The notes: generated from the letters alone by a model not told the origin. DNA of 32,330 bases from Mesorhizobium sp. (GCF_005063415.1 NZ_SUEG01000042.1:6924-39253); one strand, 5' to 3'. Shown: positions 8,955 to 16,493, counted from the first letter of the stretch. A program made the numbers and translations.

Positions 8955-9664
8955 GCGGCCTGGAGCATCGGCAGCTTGCGCCGGAAATCCTCGACGGACT
9001 TGCGGCCGACGATCCGCGAGCGCTGACCGCGCGTCGCGACCTTCGGCGCATCAACATGCTGATGTTTCAGGTGCCGATCATGACGTCGTTGCTGAAGAGG
9101 TTTGTGCCAAAATCGCCACGCCGCATCCTGGAGATCGGCGCCGGCGATGGCTCCTTCATGCTCGCGGTGGCGCGGCGCATGGCCAGGCATTGGCCTGGGG
9201 TCGAACTGGTAATGCTCGACCGCGTCGACCTCGTCACGGCGCAATTGCGCGGTGATTTTGACAGGTTGGGATGGAAGGCCGAAGGCGTCACCGCCGATGT
9301 CTTCGACTGGGCAGAAAAGATCGAGGGCGTACGGTTCGACGCCGTCACCGTCAATCTGTTCCTGCATCACCTCGATGATGCACAGCTCATGCATCTGTTT
9401 TCGCTGATTAGGCCGAAAGCCCCGTTGCTGCTGGCGACAGAGCCGTTGCGCGCGAAACTGGCGCTGGCCGCGACCCATCTTCTCCCGGCAATCGGCGCCA
9501 ACGACGTCACACGGAACGACGCGGCGCAAAGCGTGCGTGCCGGCTTTCGCGGCAGCGAGCTTTCCGGCCTCTGGCTTGCGGCCAACGGCAAACCGGTCGA
9601 GGAACGGCGCGCCGGCCTCTTCTCCCACATCTTCGTCGGCGCCAGTACCGGCAGCGACTCATGA
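8951..9664 (+). CDS. Class I SAM-dependent methyltransferase, PKS tailoring candidate
   Basis: This protein has 237 residues with a Rossmann-type SAM site: motif I is I-L-E-I-G-A-G-D-G-S at residues 59-68. An acidic residue follows strand 2 (VMLDRVD), and a motif-IV-like segment reads VTVNLFLHHL. It overlaps the polyketide synthase gene by 4 bases and the oxidoreductase by 4 bases, so all three proteins are made from one transcript. It probably methylates the polyketide product at O or C; the acceptor is inferred from position only. Ubiquinone-type methyltransferases share this fold, but no second ubi gene is present. Confidence 0.87.
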   Translation: MSGLEHRQLAPEILDGLAADDPRALTARRDLRRINMLMFQVPIMTSLLKRFVPKSPRRILEIGAGDGSFMLAVARRMARHWPGVELVMLDRVDLVTAQLRGDFDRLGWKAEGVTADVFDWAEKIEGVRFDAVTVNLFLHHLDDAQLMHLFSLIRPKAPLLLATEPLRAKLALAATHLLPAIGANDVTRNDAAQSVRAGFRGSELSGLWLAANGKPVEERRAGLFSHIFVGASTGSDS

Positions 9665-9692
9665 CGCGATTGTCGACTCATGACGCGATCGT
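9655..9692 (+). repeat. 19-bp tandem duplication across a stop/start overlap
   Basis: Two copies of CGACTCATGACGCGAT(T/C)GT lie end to end (9655-9673 and 9674-9692) with one mismatch. Each contains an ATGA. The first is the real methyltransferase stop and oxidoreductase start. The second ATG (9680) is out of frame with the oxidoreductase. Confidence 0.9.
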
Positions 9693-10881
9693 CATCGGTG
9701 CCGGCCCGGCGGGCACCTCCGTCGCGCTCACGCTGGCCCGGCGCGGATGGGCCGTGGCAATTGTGGAAAAGACCGCATTTCCACGCCGCAAGGTCTGCGG
9801 CGAATATATTTCGGCAAGCAATCTTGCGCTTCTCGACCGGCTGGAGATCGGCGATGCCTGGCGTGCCAATGCCGGCCCCGACATCCGCCGCGTCGGCTTG
9901 TTTTCCGGCGAGACCTGCGTCGAGGCGCCAATGCCACGTGCAGGAGCTGGGCCTCCTGCAAAAGCTGGTTTCGGCCGGGCGCTCGGCCGGGACATTCTCG
10001 ATTCCCTGCTTTTGCAGGCGGCGCGATCGGCGGGTGTCGAAATCTTTCAGCCCTGCCGCGCCGTCGCTATCGAGCGGGATGGCGAGATGCAAGGGGTGCG
10101 AATTCAAGCCGGGGACGAAACGACGATGTTGCGTGCGCCGGTGATTGTCGCCGCACACGGCTCTTGGGAACCGGGACCATTGCCCAGCCAGCTCGGAAAG
10201 GCCAATCGCCCATCGGACCTGCTCGGCTTCAAGGCGCATTTCACCGGGTCGTCGCTCGCGCCGGATTTGATGCCTCTGCTGGCCTTCCCCGGCGGCTATG
10301 GTGGCATGGTCTCGGCGGATCATGGCCGGTTGTCGATCTCGTGCTGCATTCGCCGCGATATGCTGGCGCGGTTACGCAAACAACGTGGCTCCAAACGCCG
10401 GAGCCATGTGTCGGCCGCCGATGCGGTCTCCCGCCATCTCGTGGACTCATGCCGGGGCGTGAGAGACGCCCTGGAACCGGCGCTTCTCGACGGTCCGTGG
10501 CTTGCCGCAGGTCCGATCCGGCCGGGAATTCGCTCCTGCTACGAAGGGGAAATCTTCCGCGTCGGCAATGCAGCCGGAGAGTCTCATCCTGTCATCGCCG
10601 AGGGTATCTCGATGGCGCTTCAGTCCGGCTGGCTGCTGGCCTGCGAACTCGCATCCGCGCCAAGTGGCCGGGCAGGGCGCGAGGCCGCCGCCAGACGCTA
10701 TGAGGCGGCCTGGAAAAGACTGTTTTCGACGCGGGTCTACGCCGCCGCGGCCCTTGCCGGAATTGCCCTTCGCCCCGGCAGCGCCACCTTGATGGCGGCG
10801 ATCGTCCGGAATTTTCCACAGACCCTGACGTTGGGCGCGCAACTGAGCGGCAAGACCAAGCCGGTTCCAGGCTTTGCCTGA
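9661..10881 (+). CDS. FAD-dependent oxidoreductase, UbiH/geranylgeranyl-reductase-like
   Basis: This 406-residue flavoprotein opens with a dinucleotide-binding fold: V-I-G-A-G-P-A-G at residues about 11-18, then an acidic end of strand 2 (IVEK) and an R-x-K-V-C-G-E segment shared with geranylgeranyl reductases. A GNAAGESHPVIAEGISMAL segment near residue 305 is the second FAD motif (normally G-D-A; here G-N-A). The ATG overlaps the methyltransferase stop. It may hydroxylate or reduce the polyketide, in the way flavoprotein monooxygenases act in bacterial alkylquinone clusters; this is inferred. A 19-base tandem duplication spans its start codon. Confidence 0.87.
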   Translation: MTRLSTHDAIVIGAGPAGTSVALTLARRGWAVAIVEKTAFPRRKVCGEYISASNLALLDRLEIGDAWRANAGPDIRRVGLFSGETCVEAPMPRAGAGPPAKAGFGRALGRDILDSLLLQAARSAGVEIFQPCRAVAIERDGEMQGVRIQAGDETTMLRAPVIVAAHGSWEPGPLPSQLGKANRPSDLLGFKAHFTGSSLAPDLMPLLAFPGGYGGMVSADHGRLSISCCIRRDMLARLRKQRGSKRRSHVSAADAVSRHLVDSCRGVRDALEPALLDGPWLAAGPIRPGIRSCYEGEIFRVGNAAGESHPVIAEGISMALQSGWLLACELASAPSGRAGREAAARRYEAAWKRLFSTRVYAAAALAGIALRPGSATLMAAIVRNFPQTLTLGAQLSGKTKPVPGFA

Positions 10882-10904
10882 CGAGTGACGCGGCGTCGTG
10901 CTGC

Positions 10905-10987
10905 CCTGGTCGCCTTACATGCCATCGCCACCGCTGGCAGCAACTGGCCCCTTCTCCCCGGAATTACCATCGCATAGCCGTATGCCT
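10905..10987 (-). pseudogene. Decayed, internally deleted copy of the cysteine-cluster gene at 11287
   Basis: Bases 10905-10920 match 11277-11292 at 15 of 16 positions, including the stop codon and last Met codon. Bases 10936-10987 match 11409-11462 at roughly 80% with small indels, including an ATCGCATAG block. About 100 bases between these parts are missing, and the missing part includes the codons of the C-C-C-x-C-W-R-W motif or much of it. No start codon or open frame remains. It is a remnant of a duplication of the downstream part of the copper/thiol operon. Confidence 0.72.
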
Positions 10988-11008
10988 GAAGGTGTCTACG
11001 GCTTCAGG
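10985..11008 (-). terminator. Stem-loop at the end of the copper/thiol operon
   Basis: CCTGAAG (10985-10991) and CTTCAGG (11002-11008) form a 7-bp perfect stem with a 10-base loop, overlapping the stop codon of the 38-residue peptide gene. No T-run follows on the minus strand, so intrinsic termination is uncertain; it may be a 3'-end stabiliser. Confidence 0.35.
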
Positions 11009-11120
11009 TTCGCAGGTATTTGACCAGGGCTGCAATCGCGAGCAAGAGGGCGACGAACACCAGGACCCAGACGAGCGCCATGCCGCCCATCATCCATGTA
11101 CCCATTGGACCATTCATCAT
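11004..11120 (-). CDS. 38-residue single-span membrane peptide
   Basis: The peptide begins MMNGPMGTWMMGG and continues with a strongly hydrophobic segment (residues about 14-34) ending in a short basic tail (KYLRT). The N-terminus has five Met in 14 residues, a plausible Cu(I)-binding feature. The ATG at 11120 is preceded by AAGGTG at good distance on the minus strand. Longer in-frame ATGs up to 11186 lack a clear ribosome site. It lies 166 bases after the cysteine-cluster gene, the last part of the copper/thiol operon. Similar tiny Met-rich membrane peptides are found in metal-resistance loci, which is why I call it real; the function is unknown. Confidence 0.6.
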   Translation of the reverse strand: MMNGPMGTWMMGGMALVWVLVFVALLLAIAALVKYLRT

Positions 11121-11286
11121 TGCAATCACCTTTACGGTCAGTGAAGGCCCGCCTTCGTCGGTAAGCATCGGCGACTGCGAAGGCAATTAGCTCGCCGGGG
11201 AATTCGGTCAAGACGACGAGGAAACCCGATCGGCCGCCCTGTCGCCCTGTCCTGCCAACCGGAGTGTCCACCACGTCCTGGTCGTC

Positions 11287-11853
11287 TTACATACCTCCGC
11301 CGCAGCCGTCCGAGAGATCCCAGACGTCGACGACCTGCTTGCCGGTGAAACCGTGCTCGCGGATCAGGAACTTCGCCAATCCGCCATATACTTTCCAGCG
11401 CCAGCATTGGCAGCAGCAAGGGCCTTTCTCGTTGGAATTAGCCATCGCATAGTCATAGGCCTGCTGCTCGTCGCCGGAGAGTTTCACATCGTAGTAGGGC
11501 ATCATCTTCTGTGCGATGCCGGCCGGAATATCGTACGGATCGCTTGGGATCATCGCGATTTCGCGGTACCTGGACAAACCACTCACCTGCTCGGCATAGC
11601 GCTTCGTCTCCATAGGGCTGCAGCACGAGCCCGTGATCCGCGACATCGCCGGCATGGTCGCGATCGACTCCGTGAACTTGGCCGAACACGTGCTGTTGCC
11701 GTTCTGGCTGAGATATTTGAAACGGCGCACCAGATCGGAATCCTCCGCGGCGATCGCCAAATCCGGTCTCTTGAGCAAGCCCACGACCGCAGCGACGCCA
11801 AAGGCGCTGCCTAGAACAACCGTCCGTCGGGTTGGATAGCATATCCGGCTCAT
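11287..11853 (-). CDS. Cysteine-cluster periplasmic protein, unknown function
   Basis: This 188-residue protein has a twin-arginine-like N-terminus (T-R-R-T-V-V-L-G at 8-15) and a hydrophobic segment to about residue 27, suggesting export. Mature-region cysteines are Cys56, Cys77-Cys78 in GSCCSPMETKRYAEQ, the run Cys146-147-148-x-Cys150 in GPCCCQCWRWK, and Cys184 in DGCGGGM. A Tyr/Pro-rich stretch Y-R-E-I-x-x-I-P-x-D-P-Y-D-I-P lies between the clusters. I know of no named function. The arrangement suggests metal (copper) or persulfide binding. The ATG overlaps the stop of the ScsC/DsbA-like gene by 3 bases, so it is probably translated with it. A broken second copy lies at 10905-10987. Confidence 0.85.
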   Translation of the reverse strand: MSRICYPTRRTVVLGSAFGVAAVVGLLKRPDLAIAAEDSDLVRRFKYLSQNGNSTCSAKFTESIATMPAMSRITGSCCSPMETKRYAEQVSGLSRYREIAMIPSDPYDIPAGIAQKMMPYYDVKLSGDEQQAYDYAMANSNEKGPCCCQCWRWKVYGGLAKFLIREHGFTGKQVVDVWDLSDGCGGGM

Positions 11854-12629
11854 TTGCTGTTCCTCGCCTGCTCGATCAGTTTCTTCATCGTTGCGAGGTC
11901 GGTCGCGCCGGGGAAAATCTGCTCGCCAACGACGAAGCTTGGCGTTCCGCTGATCTTCAGCGCCTGGGCGAGTTGCGTATTCCGGTCGATCGACGCCTGG
12001 ATATCGGGCCGCTGCATGTCGGTCTTCAGTTTAGCCACGTCGAGACCGACGTCGGCAGCGACCTTCAGCACGACCGCTTCGGTCACCCGCGTCTTCACCG
12101 CATACAAGGCCTTGTGGAATGCCATGTATTTGCCCTGGCGCATTGCGGCGAGAGCCGCCTTGGAAGCAAATACGGAATCCGTGCTGAGGATCGGGAATTC
12201 CTTGTAGACGATCTTGAGCTGCGGATCGTCGGCCACGGCTTGCGCCATGATCGGCGCAACCTGCCGGCAATAGGGGCAGTTGTAGTCGAAGAACTCGACC
12301 ATGGTGACGTCGCCTTCGGCGTTGCCGCCGACTGGGCTCACCGGGTCCCGGAAGATATCGTCGGCCTTGGCCGCCAGGGCGGCTTTCGCCTCTTTTGCCG
12401 CAGCCTCGCGCTGGCGGGCATCGAGGCTCTGCAGCGCCTCCATGACGACTTCGGGATGCGCGAGGATATAGTCGTGGATGCGCTGATCGAACTGGTCCTG
12501 GGACATCTCGCCGGCGGCGATCGCCTGACCGTGAGGATCGAGCGCGAGCCAGACCGTTGCACCGGCCAGAACGAAGGCACGGGCCATTTTGCCGATGGCT
12601 TCGCGCAGTGGATTGGACTTGTGGATCAC
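11850..12629 (-). CDS. DsbA-family thiol oxidoreductase, ScsC/Com1-like
   Basis: This is a predicted periplasmic disulfide oxidoreductase or isomerase of 259 residues. After a signal segment (about 14-39), residues 41-95 form a charged helical region like the ScsC oligomerisation stalk. The thioredoxin-fold domain then has the active site C118-P-Y-C121 in FFDYNCPYC and the cis-proline in SGTPSF. The start is a GTG at 12629 with AAGGAG upstream; a longer ATG at 12668 has no such site. ScsC proteins were named for suppression of copper sensitivity, which fits the operon. It could load or repair the cysteine-rich neighbour with which it overlaps; that is inference. Confidence 0.87.
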   Translation of the reverse strand: MIHKSNPLREAIGKMARAFVLAGATVWLALDPHGQAIAAGEMSQDQFDQRIHDYILAHPEVVMEALQSLDARQREAAAKEAKAALAAKADDIFRDPVSPVGGNAEGDVTMVEFFDYNCPYCRQVAPIMAQAVADDPQLKIVYKEFPILSTDSVFASKAALAAMRQGKYMAFHKALYAVKTRVTEAVVLKVAADVGLDVAKLKTDMQRPDIQASIDRNTQLAQALKISGTPSFVVGEQIFPGATDLATMKKLIEQARNSK

Positions 12630-12680
12630 AGGGTTCTCCTTCCCTCTGTTTCGCCGGACCGCCGGCATGCGAATGGTGCC

Positions 12681-13418
12681 TCAGAACATGCCCTTGATCT
12701 TCGCCCACCATCCCGTTTCCGGCTCATGGTGCGGGCGCTCGACATTGTTGGTGAGCGCATTGACGAAGGTGACGAGATTGACCGCAGCGAAATTCAGGCC
12801 ATGGAAATTCGCCTGCCAGCGGCCCTCCTTGTCGATCACATGGGTGACGGTGCCGTGCATCTGATAACCATCATCCGTCAGCGTGAACTTGTGGCCGAAG
12901 ACCTCCGCCAGTCTGCGGGTTGCATCCTCCGGCTGATCCGCCGTCGTGGTCAGGAACAGCCAATTGACGGGGTCGAGCCCGTGCGCCGGCCCGTATTTGC
13001 TGAGCACGTCCGGCGTGTCCCTGGCAGGGTCGGTGGTGATGGTCACAAAGGTGACCTGGCCTTTCATCGGCGTGCCGTTCACCATTTTCTGGACTTCGGC
13101 GATCTTCTCGGCGTGCAGGGGGCACACATCCGGGCACGATGTGTAGATGAAGTGGAGGACGACCACCTTGCCGCGCAGGTCTGCCGTTCGCACGACACGC
13201 CCATCGGCGGTGCGCAGCGTGAAATCAGGTGCCGGCTTGTCGATCGTCTGGAAATATTTCTCGTCGCCCTCAAGCATGGCGTCGATTTCATCGAGTGAGT
13301 GGGCTTGGGCCTGATACGAAAAGCCCGCGGTCAGCGCCGCAATGGCAATTACGCTTAGCAGCAAACACCTCCACTCGTTCAAAGCCGATGCGACGCAGCG
13401 AGCCTTCAACCCGGACAT
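12681..13418 (-). CDS. Sco1/SenC-family copper chaperone
   Basis: This 245-residue protein has a hydrophobic export or anchor segment (about 18-39). The Sco domain contains the copper-binding pair Cys95-P-D-V-Cys99 in YTSCPDVC and a downstream His in M-H-G-T-V-T-H-V. Sco proteins deliver Cu to the CuA site of cytochrome oxidase or act as periplasmic thiol reductants. The ATG at 13418 follows AAAGGAAC. It lies 13 bases after the TlpA-like gene and 51 bases before the DsbA-like gene. No oxidase genes are nearby, so service to the multicopper oxidase of the operon is possible. The C-terminal 25 residues (EPETGWWAKIKGMF) are an extra tail relative to the core fold. Confidence 0.88.
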   Translation of the reverse strand: MSGLKARCVASALNEWRCLLLSVIAIAALTAGFSYQAQAHSLDEIDAMLEGDEKYFQTIDKPAPDFTLRTADGRVVRTADLRGKVVVLHFIYTSCPDVCPLHAEKIAEVQKMVNGTPMKGQVTFVTITTDPARDTPDVLSKYGPAHGLDPVNWLFLTTTADQPEDATRRLAEVFGHKFTLTDDGYQMHGTVTHVIDKEGRWQANFHGLNFAAVNLVTFVNALTNNVERPHHEPETGWWAKIKGMF

Positions 13419-13431
13419 ATCTGTTCCTTTC

Positions 13432-13959
13432 TCACTCGGCGGCGATGCGGCTGCGGATGAAGTCGACCATGTCGGGCGCGTCCCATTCGGCCGGCCCAAT
13501 CAGCCGGCCGATCTCCTTGCCATCGCTATTGATCAGCAGGGTTGCCGGAAGGCCGACGGAGCCGATGGCGAACATGGCCTTGCCCGAGGCATCGATGTTG
13601 AGGGCGAGGTGCTTGATGCCGATCTCGGCAAAGAACTTCTTCACAATCTCAGGACCGGCACGGTCCATGGACAGCGCGACGACCTCGAAATCCGGACCGC
13701 CCAGTTTCGCTTGCAGACGATCGAGCGTCGGCATCTCCTTGCGGCAGGGCGCGCACCATGTCGCCCAGATGTTGAGCAGCACGACCTTGCCGTGGAAATC
13801 CGCAAGCGTTTTCGGCTTGCCATTGCCGTCCTCGAAGCTGATTTCCGGTATGGGGACGGGCGCCTCGTGGACGACAAAGTTCTGCGGTGGCTCGGCGGCG
13901 GATGCCGGCAGCAAAAATGCCAGCAGCACGCCAATCAGGACCATGGCCAGTTTGCTCAC
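13432..13959 (-). CDS. TlpA-family thioredoxin-like protein
   Basis: This exported thiol-disulfide reductase has 175 residues: signal sequence at residues 3-21, then an AhpC/TSA-redoxin domain with C69-A-P-C72 in WATWCAPCRKEMP and a cis-Pro in VGLPATLL. TlpA proteins reduce Sco and CuA cysteines before copper loading, and the Sco gene follows 13 bases downstream, so the two probably form a reductant/chaperone couple. The start is a GTG at 13959, 7 bases after the DUF411 stop. A GAGG overlaps that stop; the upstream ATG at 14046 would place the signal sequence internally. Confidence 0.88.
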   Translation of the reverse strand: MSKLAMVLIGVLLAFLLPASAAEPPQNFVVHEAPVPIPEISFEDGNGKPKTLADFHGKVVLLNIWATWCAPCRKEMPTLDRLQAKLGGPDFEVVALSMDRAGPEIVKKFFAEIGIKHLALNIDASGKAMFAIGSVGLPATLLINSDGKEIGRLIGPAEWDAPDMVDFIRSRIAAE

Positions 13960-13966
13960 AACAGCC

Positions 13967-14407
13967 TCACTCGGTCGCGTAGACGGTGGGTGCCTTGCCG
14001 TCCTTGGTGAAGGCGTAGACGACGAAGGGGCCTTGCTTCTCACCACCCATGCCTGGAGCGCCCGTCGGCATGCCGGCCAGCGTTATGCCGGTGATGGCCG
14101 GGCGTTCGGTCAAAAGCTTCTTGACGATCTCGACCGGCACCAGGCCATCGACGACATAGCCGTCGACCATCAGCGCGTGGCAGCCTTCGAGGTCGGCCGG
14201 CACGCCGGCATCGCTGCTGATCTGAGAGAGATTGTTGACCGGCTTGATGTCGATCTTGAAGCCGTTGTGCTCGAGATAGTTGGCGTAGGATTCGCAGCAG
14301 CTGCATTGCGGGTTCTTGTACATGACGGCGTTGATCGTGGCGGCGAAGGCAGGCAGCGGCGTTGCGATCAGCAGGGACAGTGCGGCTAGGCGGTAGGTCA
14401 GTTTCAT
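13967..14407 (-). CDS. DUF411 metal-binding periplasmic protein
   Basis: This 146-residue protein has a signal sequence (1-22) and a DUF411 core. The Cys motif C35-S-C37-C38-E-S-Y-A-N-Y-L-E is followed by E-G-C-H-A-L-M-V-D-G-Y and then the conserved G-M-P-x-G-x-P-G-M. DUF411 proteins are recurrent in copper-resistance loci and are presumed to bind copper. AAGGAG lies just before the ATG. The gene sits between the multicopper oxidase (28 bases) and TlpA (7 bases). The likely role is periplasmic Cu carrier or buffer. Confidence 0.88.
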   Translation of the reverse strand: MKLTYRLAALSLLIATPLPAFAATINAVMYKNPQCSCCESYANYLEHNGFKIDIKPVNNLSQISSDAGVPADLEGCHALMVDGYVVDGLVPVEIVKKLLTERPAITGITLAGMPTGAPGMGGEKQGPFVVYAFTKDGKAPTVYATE

Positions 14408-14435
14408 TGCAGTTCTCCTTGGTTGGATAAGACTT

Positions 14436-15869
14436 TCAGGTCACGCGGAACACTGTCATCAGGCCGGCCATCTGGTGGTCGGCGACATGGCAGTGCAGCA
14501 TCCAGTCACCGGGATTGTCGGCAACGAAGGCGCATTCGATCGTGTCCTTGGGGGCGAGCAGCACCGTGTCCTGCCATTGCCGGTGCGGTACCGGCGAGCC
14601 GTTGCGCGAAAGCACCGACAGGCTGAAGCCGTGGACGTGCATGGGGTGCCACCAGGCGGTTTCGTTGCGCATGGTGAGACGGCAGGTGGCGCCGCGCGAC
14701 AGCGTGAACTGCGGCGCCATTCCAGCGTGGCCGTCGCCGGTCATCGACATACCGTTGATTGCCCAGGCGGCGCCGTTCATGCCGGGCATCGCCATGCCCA
14801 TCATGCCGCCGATGCCGGCCAGCTTGCCGCCACCCATCATGCCGCCCTGCAGCACAATCTCCTGGCGTTCGGCCTCGGCCAGGTCGGGGCCTGGCAGCGG
14901 ATTGCCCGGCAAGCGAATCGGCGCATCGAGAGGATGGTCGCGCAGCGGCGCTCCGGCATCATAGGCGAGCGTGGTCAGGGTGTAGGCAAGGCCATCGTAG
15001 TAATCGTCGATCACCGCATGTCGGCTGCCTGGGTCGCCCTGCATATCGAGCACGACATCGATGCGCATGGCGGGCGCAAGCACCAAGCGTCCGCCCTCCG
15101 GCTCATGCGGGTCGCAGGGCTGGCCGTCGATGGCGACGATGACCGGACGGTGGCCTTCGAAACGCAAAGCCATGATGCGAGCGAGTGACGCATTGGCCAG
15201 CCGCAACCTGACGCGCTCGCCGGCCTTCACGGTCAGGTCGGCCGGCGGTGCACCGTTGACGGTGACGACATTGCCGACACGGCCCGACATCGCCGCATCC
15301 ATCATGTTGCCGAAGCCGGCAGCGATTTGCCCATCCTTGGTGAGCCGCCAGTCCTGCAGCAGCCATAGCAGCTCGCGGTCGACCGCGACCGGTTCGGCTT
15401 CCTCGACGATGAGTGCGCCGGCGAGGCCGCGGCCGAGCTGCACGAGGCTGTCGGCATGCGGATGGTACCAGAAGGTGCCGGCATCGGGCGGGGTGAACTC
15501 GTACAGGAAATTTTCGCCCGGCCTGATCGGCGGTTGGGTCAATCCCGGCACGCCATCCATGGCGTTTGCCAAGCGGATGCCGTGCCAGTGAACCGTCGTG
15601 TCTTCGTCCAGTCCGTTCTCGACGACGATGCGAGCGGGCTGCCCCTGGCGCAAGCGCAGTGTCGGGCCTGGGACCGTGCCATCATAGGCCCATACCGGAG
15701 TGCGCGGACCATCGGGGCCGGTGAGCCGTGCCTGGCCTGGCGCCACCCTGATCCGGTGTTCGCCGGTAGCCAGCGCCAGTGCGGGGCGGATCGGCGCGGA
15801 GGCGGCAATGCTTGCCGCCGCAAGCAGGAATTTGCGGCGCGTTATGAACGGACTTGAAACGGAATTCAC
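14436..15869 (-). CDS. Multicopper oxidase with Met-rich segment (CueO/CopA-like)
   Basis: This is a predicted Tat-exported cuprous oxidase of 477 residues. T-R-R-K-F-L-L-A-A at residues 10-18 is the Tat signal. All copper sites are visible: HWHG, HPHADS, HPMHVHG, and H-C-H-V-A-D-H-Q-M-A-G-L-M near the C-terminus, with the type-1 Cys. A Met/Gly-rich insertion of about 45 residues before the last domain (GGMMGGGK, GMMGMAMPGM) is the Cu(I)-recruiting feature of CueO-type enzymes. I chose the GTG at 15869, with AGGGG 8 bases upstream, because it gives a normal-length Tat n-region. ATGs at 15911 and 15947 are alternatives. No matching outer-membrane CopB gene is present. Confidence 0.9.
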   Translation of the reverse strand: MNSVSSPFITRRKFLLAAASIAASAPIRPALALATGEHRIRVAPGQARLTGPDGPRTPVWAYDGTVPGPTLRLRQGQPARIVVENGLDEDTTVHWHGIRLANAMDGVPGLTQPPIRPGENFLYEFTPPDAGTFWYHPHADSLVQLGRGLAGALIVEEAEPVAVDRELLWLLQDWRLTKDGQIAAGFGNMMDAAMSGRVGNVVTVNGAPPADLTVKAGERVRLRLANASLARIMALRFEGHRPVIVAIDGQPCDPHEPEGGRLVLAPAMRIDVVLDMQGDPGSRHAVIDDYYDGLAYTLTTLAYDAGAPLRDHPLDAPIRLPGNPLPGPDLAEAERQEIVLQGGMMGGGKLAGIGGMMGMAMPGMNGAAWAINGMSMTGDGHAGMAPQFTLSRGATCRLTMRNETAWWHPMHVHGFSLSVLSRNGSPVPHRQWQDTVLLAPKDTIECAFVADNPGDWMLHCHVADHQMAGLMTVFRVT

Positions 15870-15999
15870 CCTTGTGACCCCTGCGGTAACCGACGGCGAA
15901 CATCGCGACATCGATTGAATTGCTGCCGCGCCCGTTGCGCGGTACACGCTACCGGGCGATCAAACGCCGCCAATCAGCCGCGGAACGGCAGAAACGGCG

Positions 16000-16410
16000 T
16001 CAGACGAGAGCGCTGGGTCTTGGAGGGAATGGCTCGGGCAACAGACTTCGCCCGTGCAGGAACGCGGCGGGAAGCGCCGGCGGCAGCCCTGCCCGCAGCA
16101 GTCCCGTCACGGGGAGAGCTTCCGGCAGCACCGCCAGAACCGGTGCGACGCAGGTCGGCGTACATTGCATCGGTTTGTCGTTGTCGGCCGAGCTCTTGAG
16201 GCAAGCGCTGCAGTCGCCGCCCTTCGCATCGGCCATCTTGGCCATGTCGGCGTCGGTGTTGCCGGCATCTGCGGCCATGATCATGCGGCCATCGATCGCC
16301 ATCCTGGCCGACATGACGGCAGCGTGGGCGGCGGACAGGCTGAACCCGGCGGTCACGAGGAACGCGAGCAGCATGACCAGGAGGCGTTTTGGCGACAGGC
16401 GTGCCATCAT
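16000..16410 (-). CDS. Secreted Cys/Met-containing protein of copper locus
   Basis: This 136-residue hypothetical protein has a strong signal sequence (about 6-31, ending AAHAA). The mature part begins Met-rich (VMSARMAIDGRMIMAADAG). It has a cysteine group C-S-A-C and later Q-C-T-P-T-C, about 20 residues apart, and a C-terminal half rich in Leu/Pro (HGRSLLPEPFPPRPS). The start is one of two adjacent ATGs at 16410 or 16407, with a weak ribosome site. It is the first gene after the MerR regulator on this strand (84 bases), followed by the oxidase gene after about 130 bases. I suspect a copper-binding periplasmic protein; no named family is recognised with certainty. Confidence 0.75.
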   Translation of the reverse strand: MMARLSPKRLLVMLLAFLVTAGFSLSAAHAAVMSARMAIDGRMIMAADAGNTDADMAKMADAKGGDCSACLKSSADNDKPMQCTPTCVAPVLAVLPEALPVTGLLRAGLPPALPAAFLHGRSLLPEPFPPRPSALV

Positions 16411-16493
16411 CCGCTCAGGTTGACTGCAAAGTGCGGCTTTTGCAAGCTCCGCATGCCGCGACATCGGCGCTGGTGCGAGTTCTGATCCGGCAA

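Noticed and set aside
11832..13298. 488-codon open frame on the plus strand
   Set aside because: It lies antisense to the DsbA-like and Sco-like genes, which have clear motifs, signal sequences and ribosome sites. Long antisense frames are expected at this GC content.
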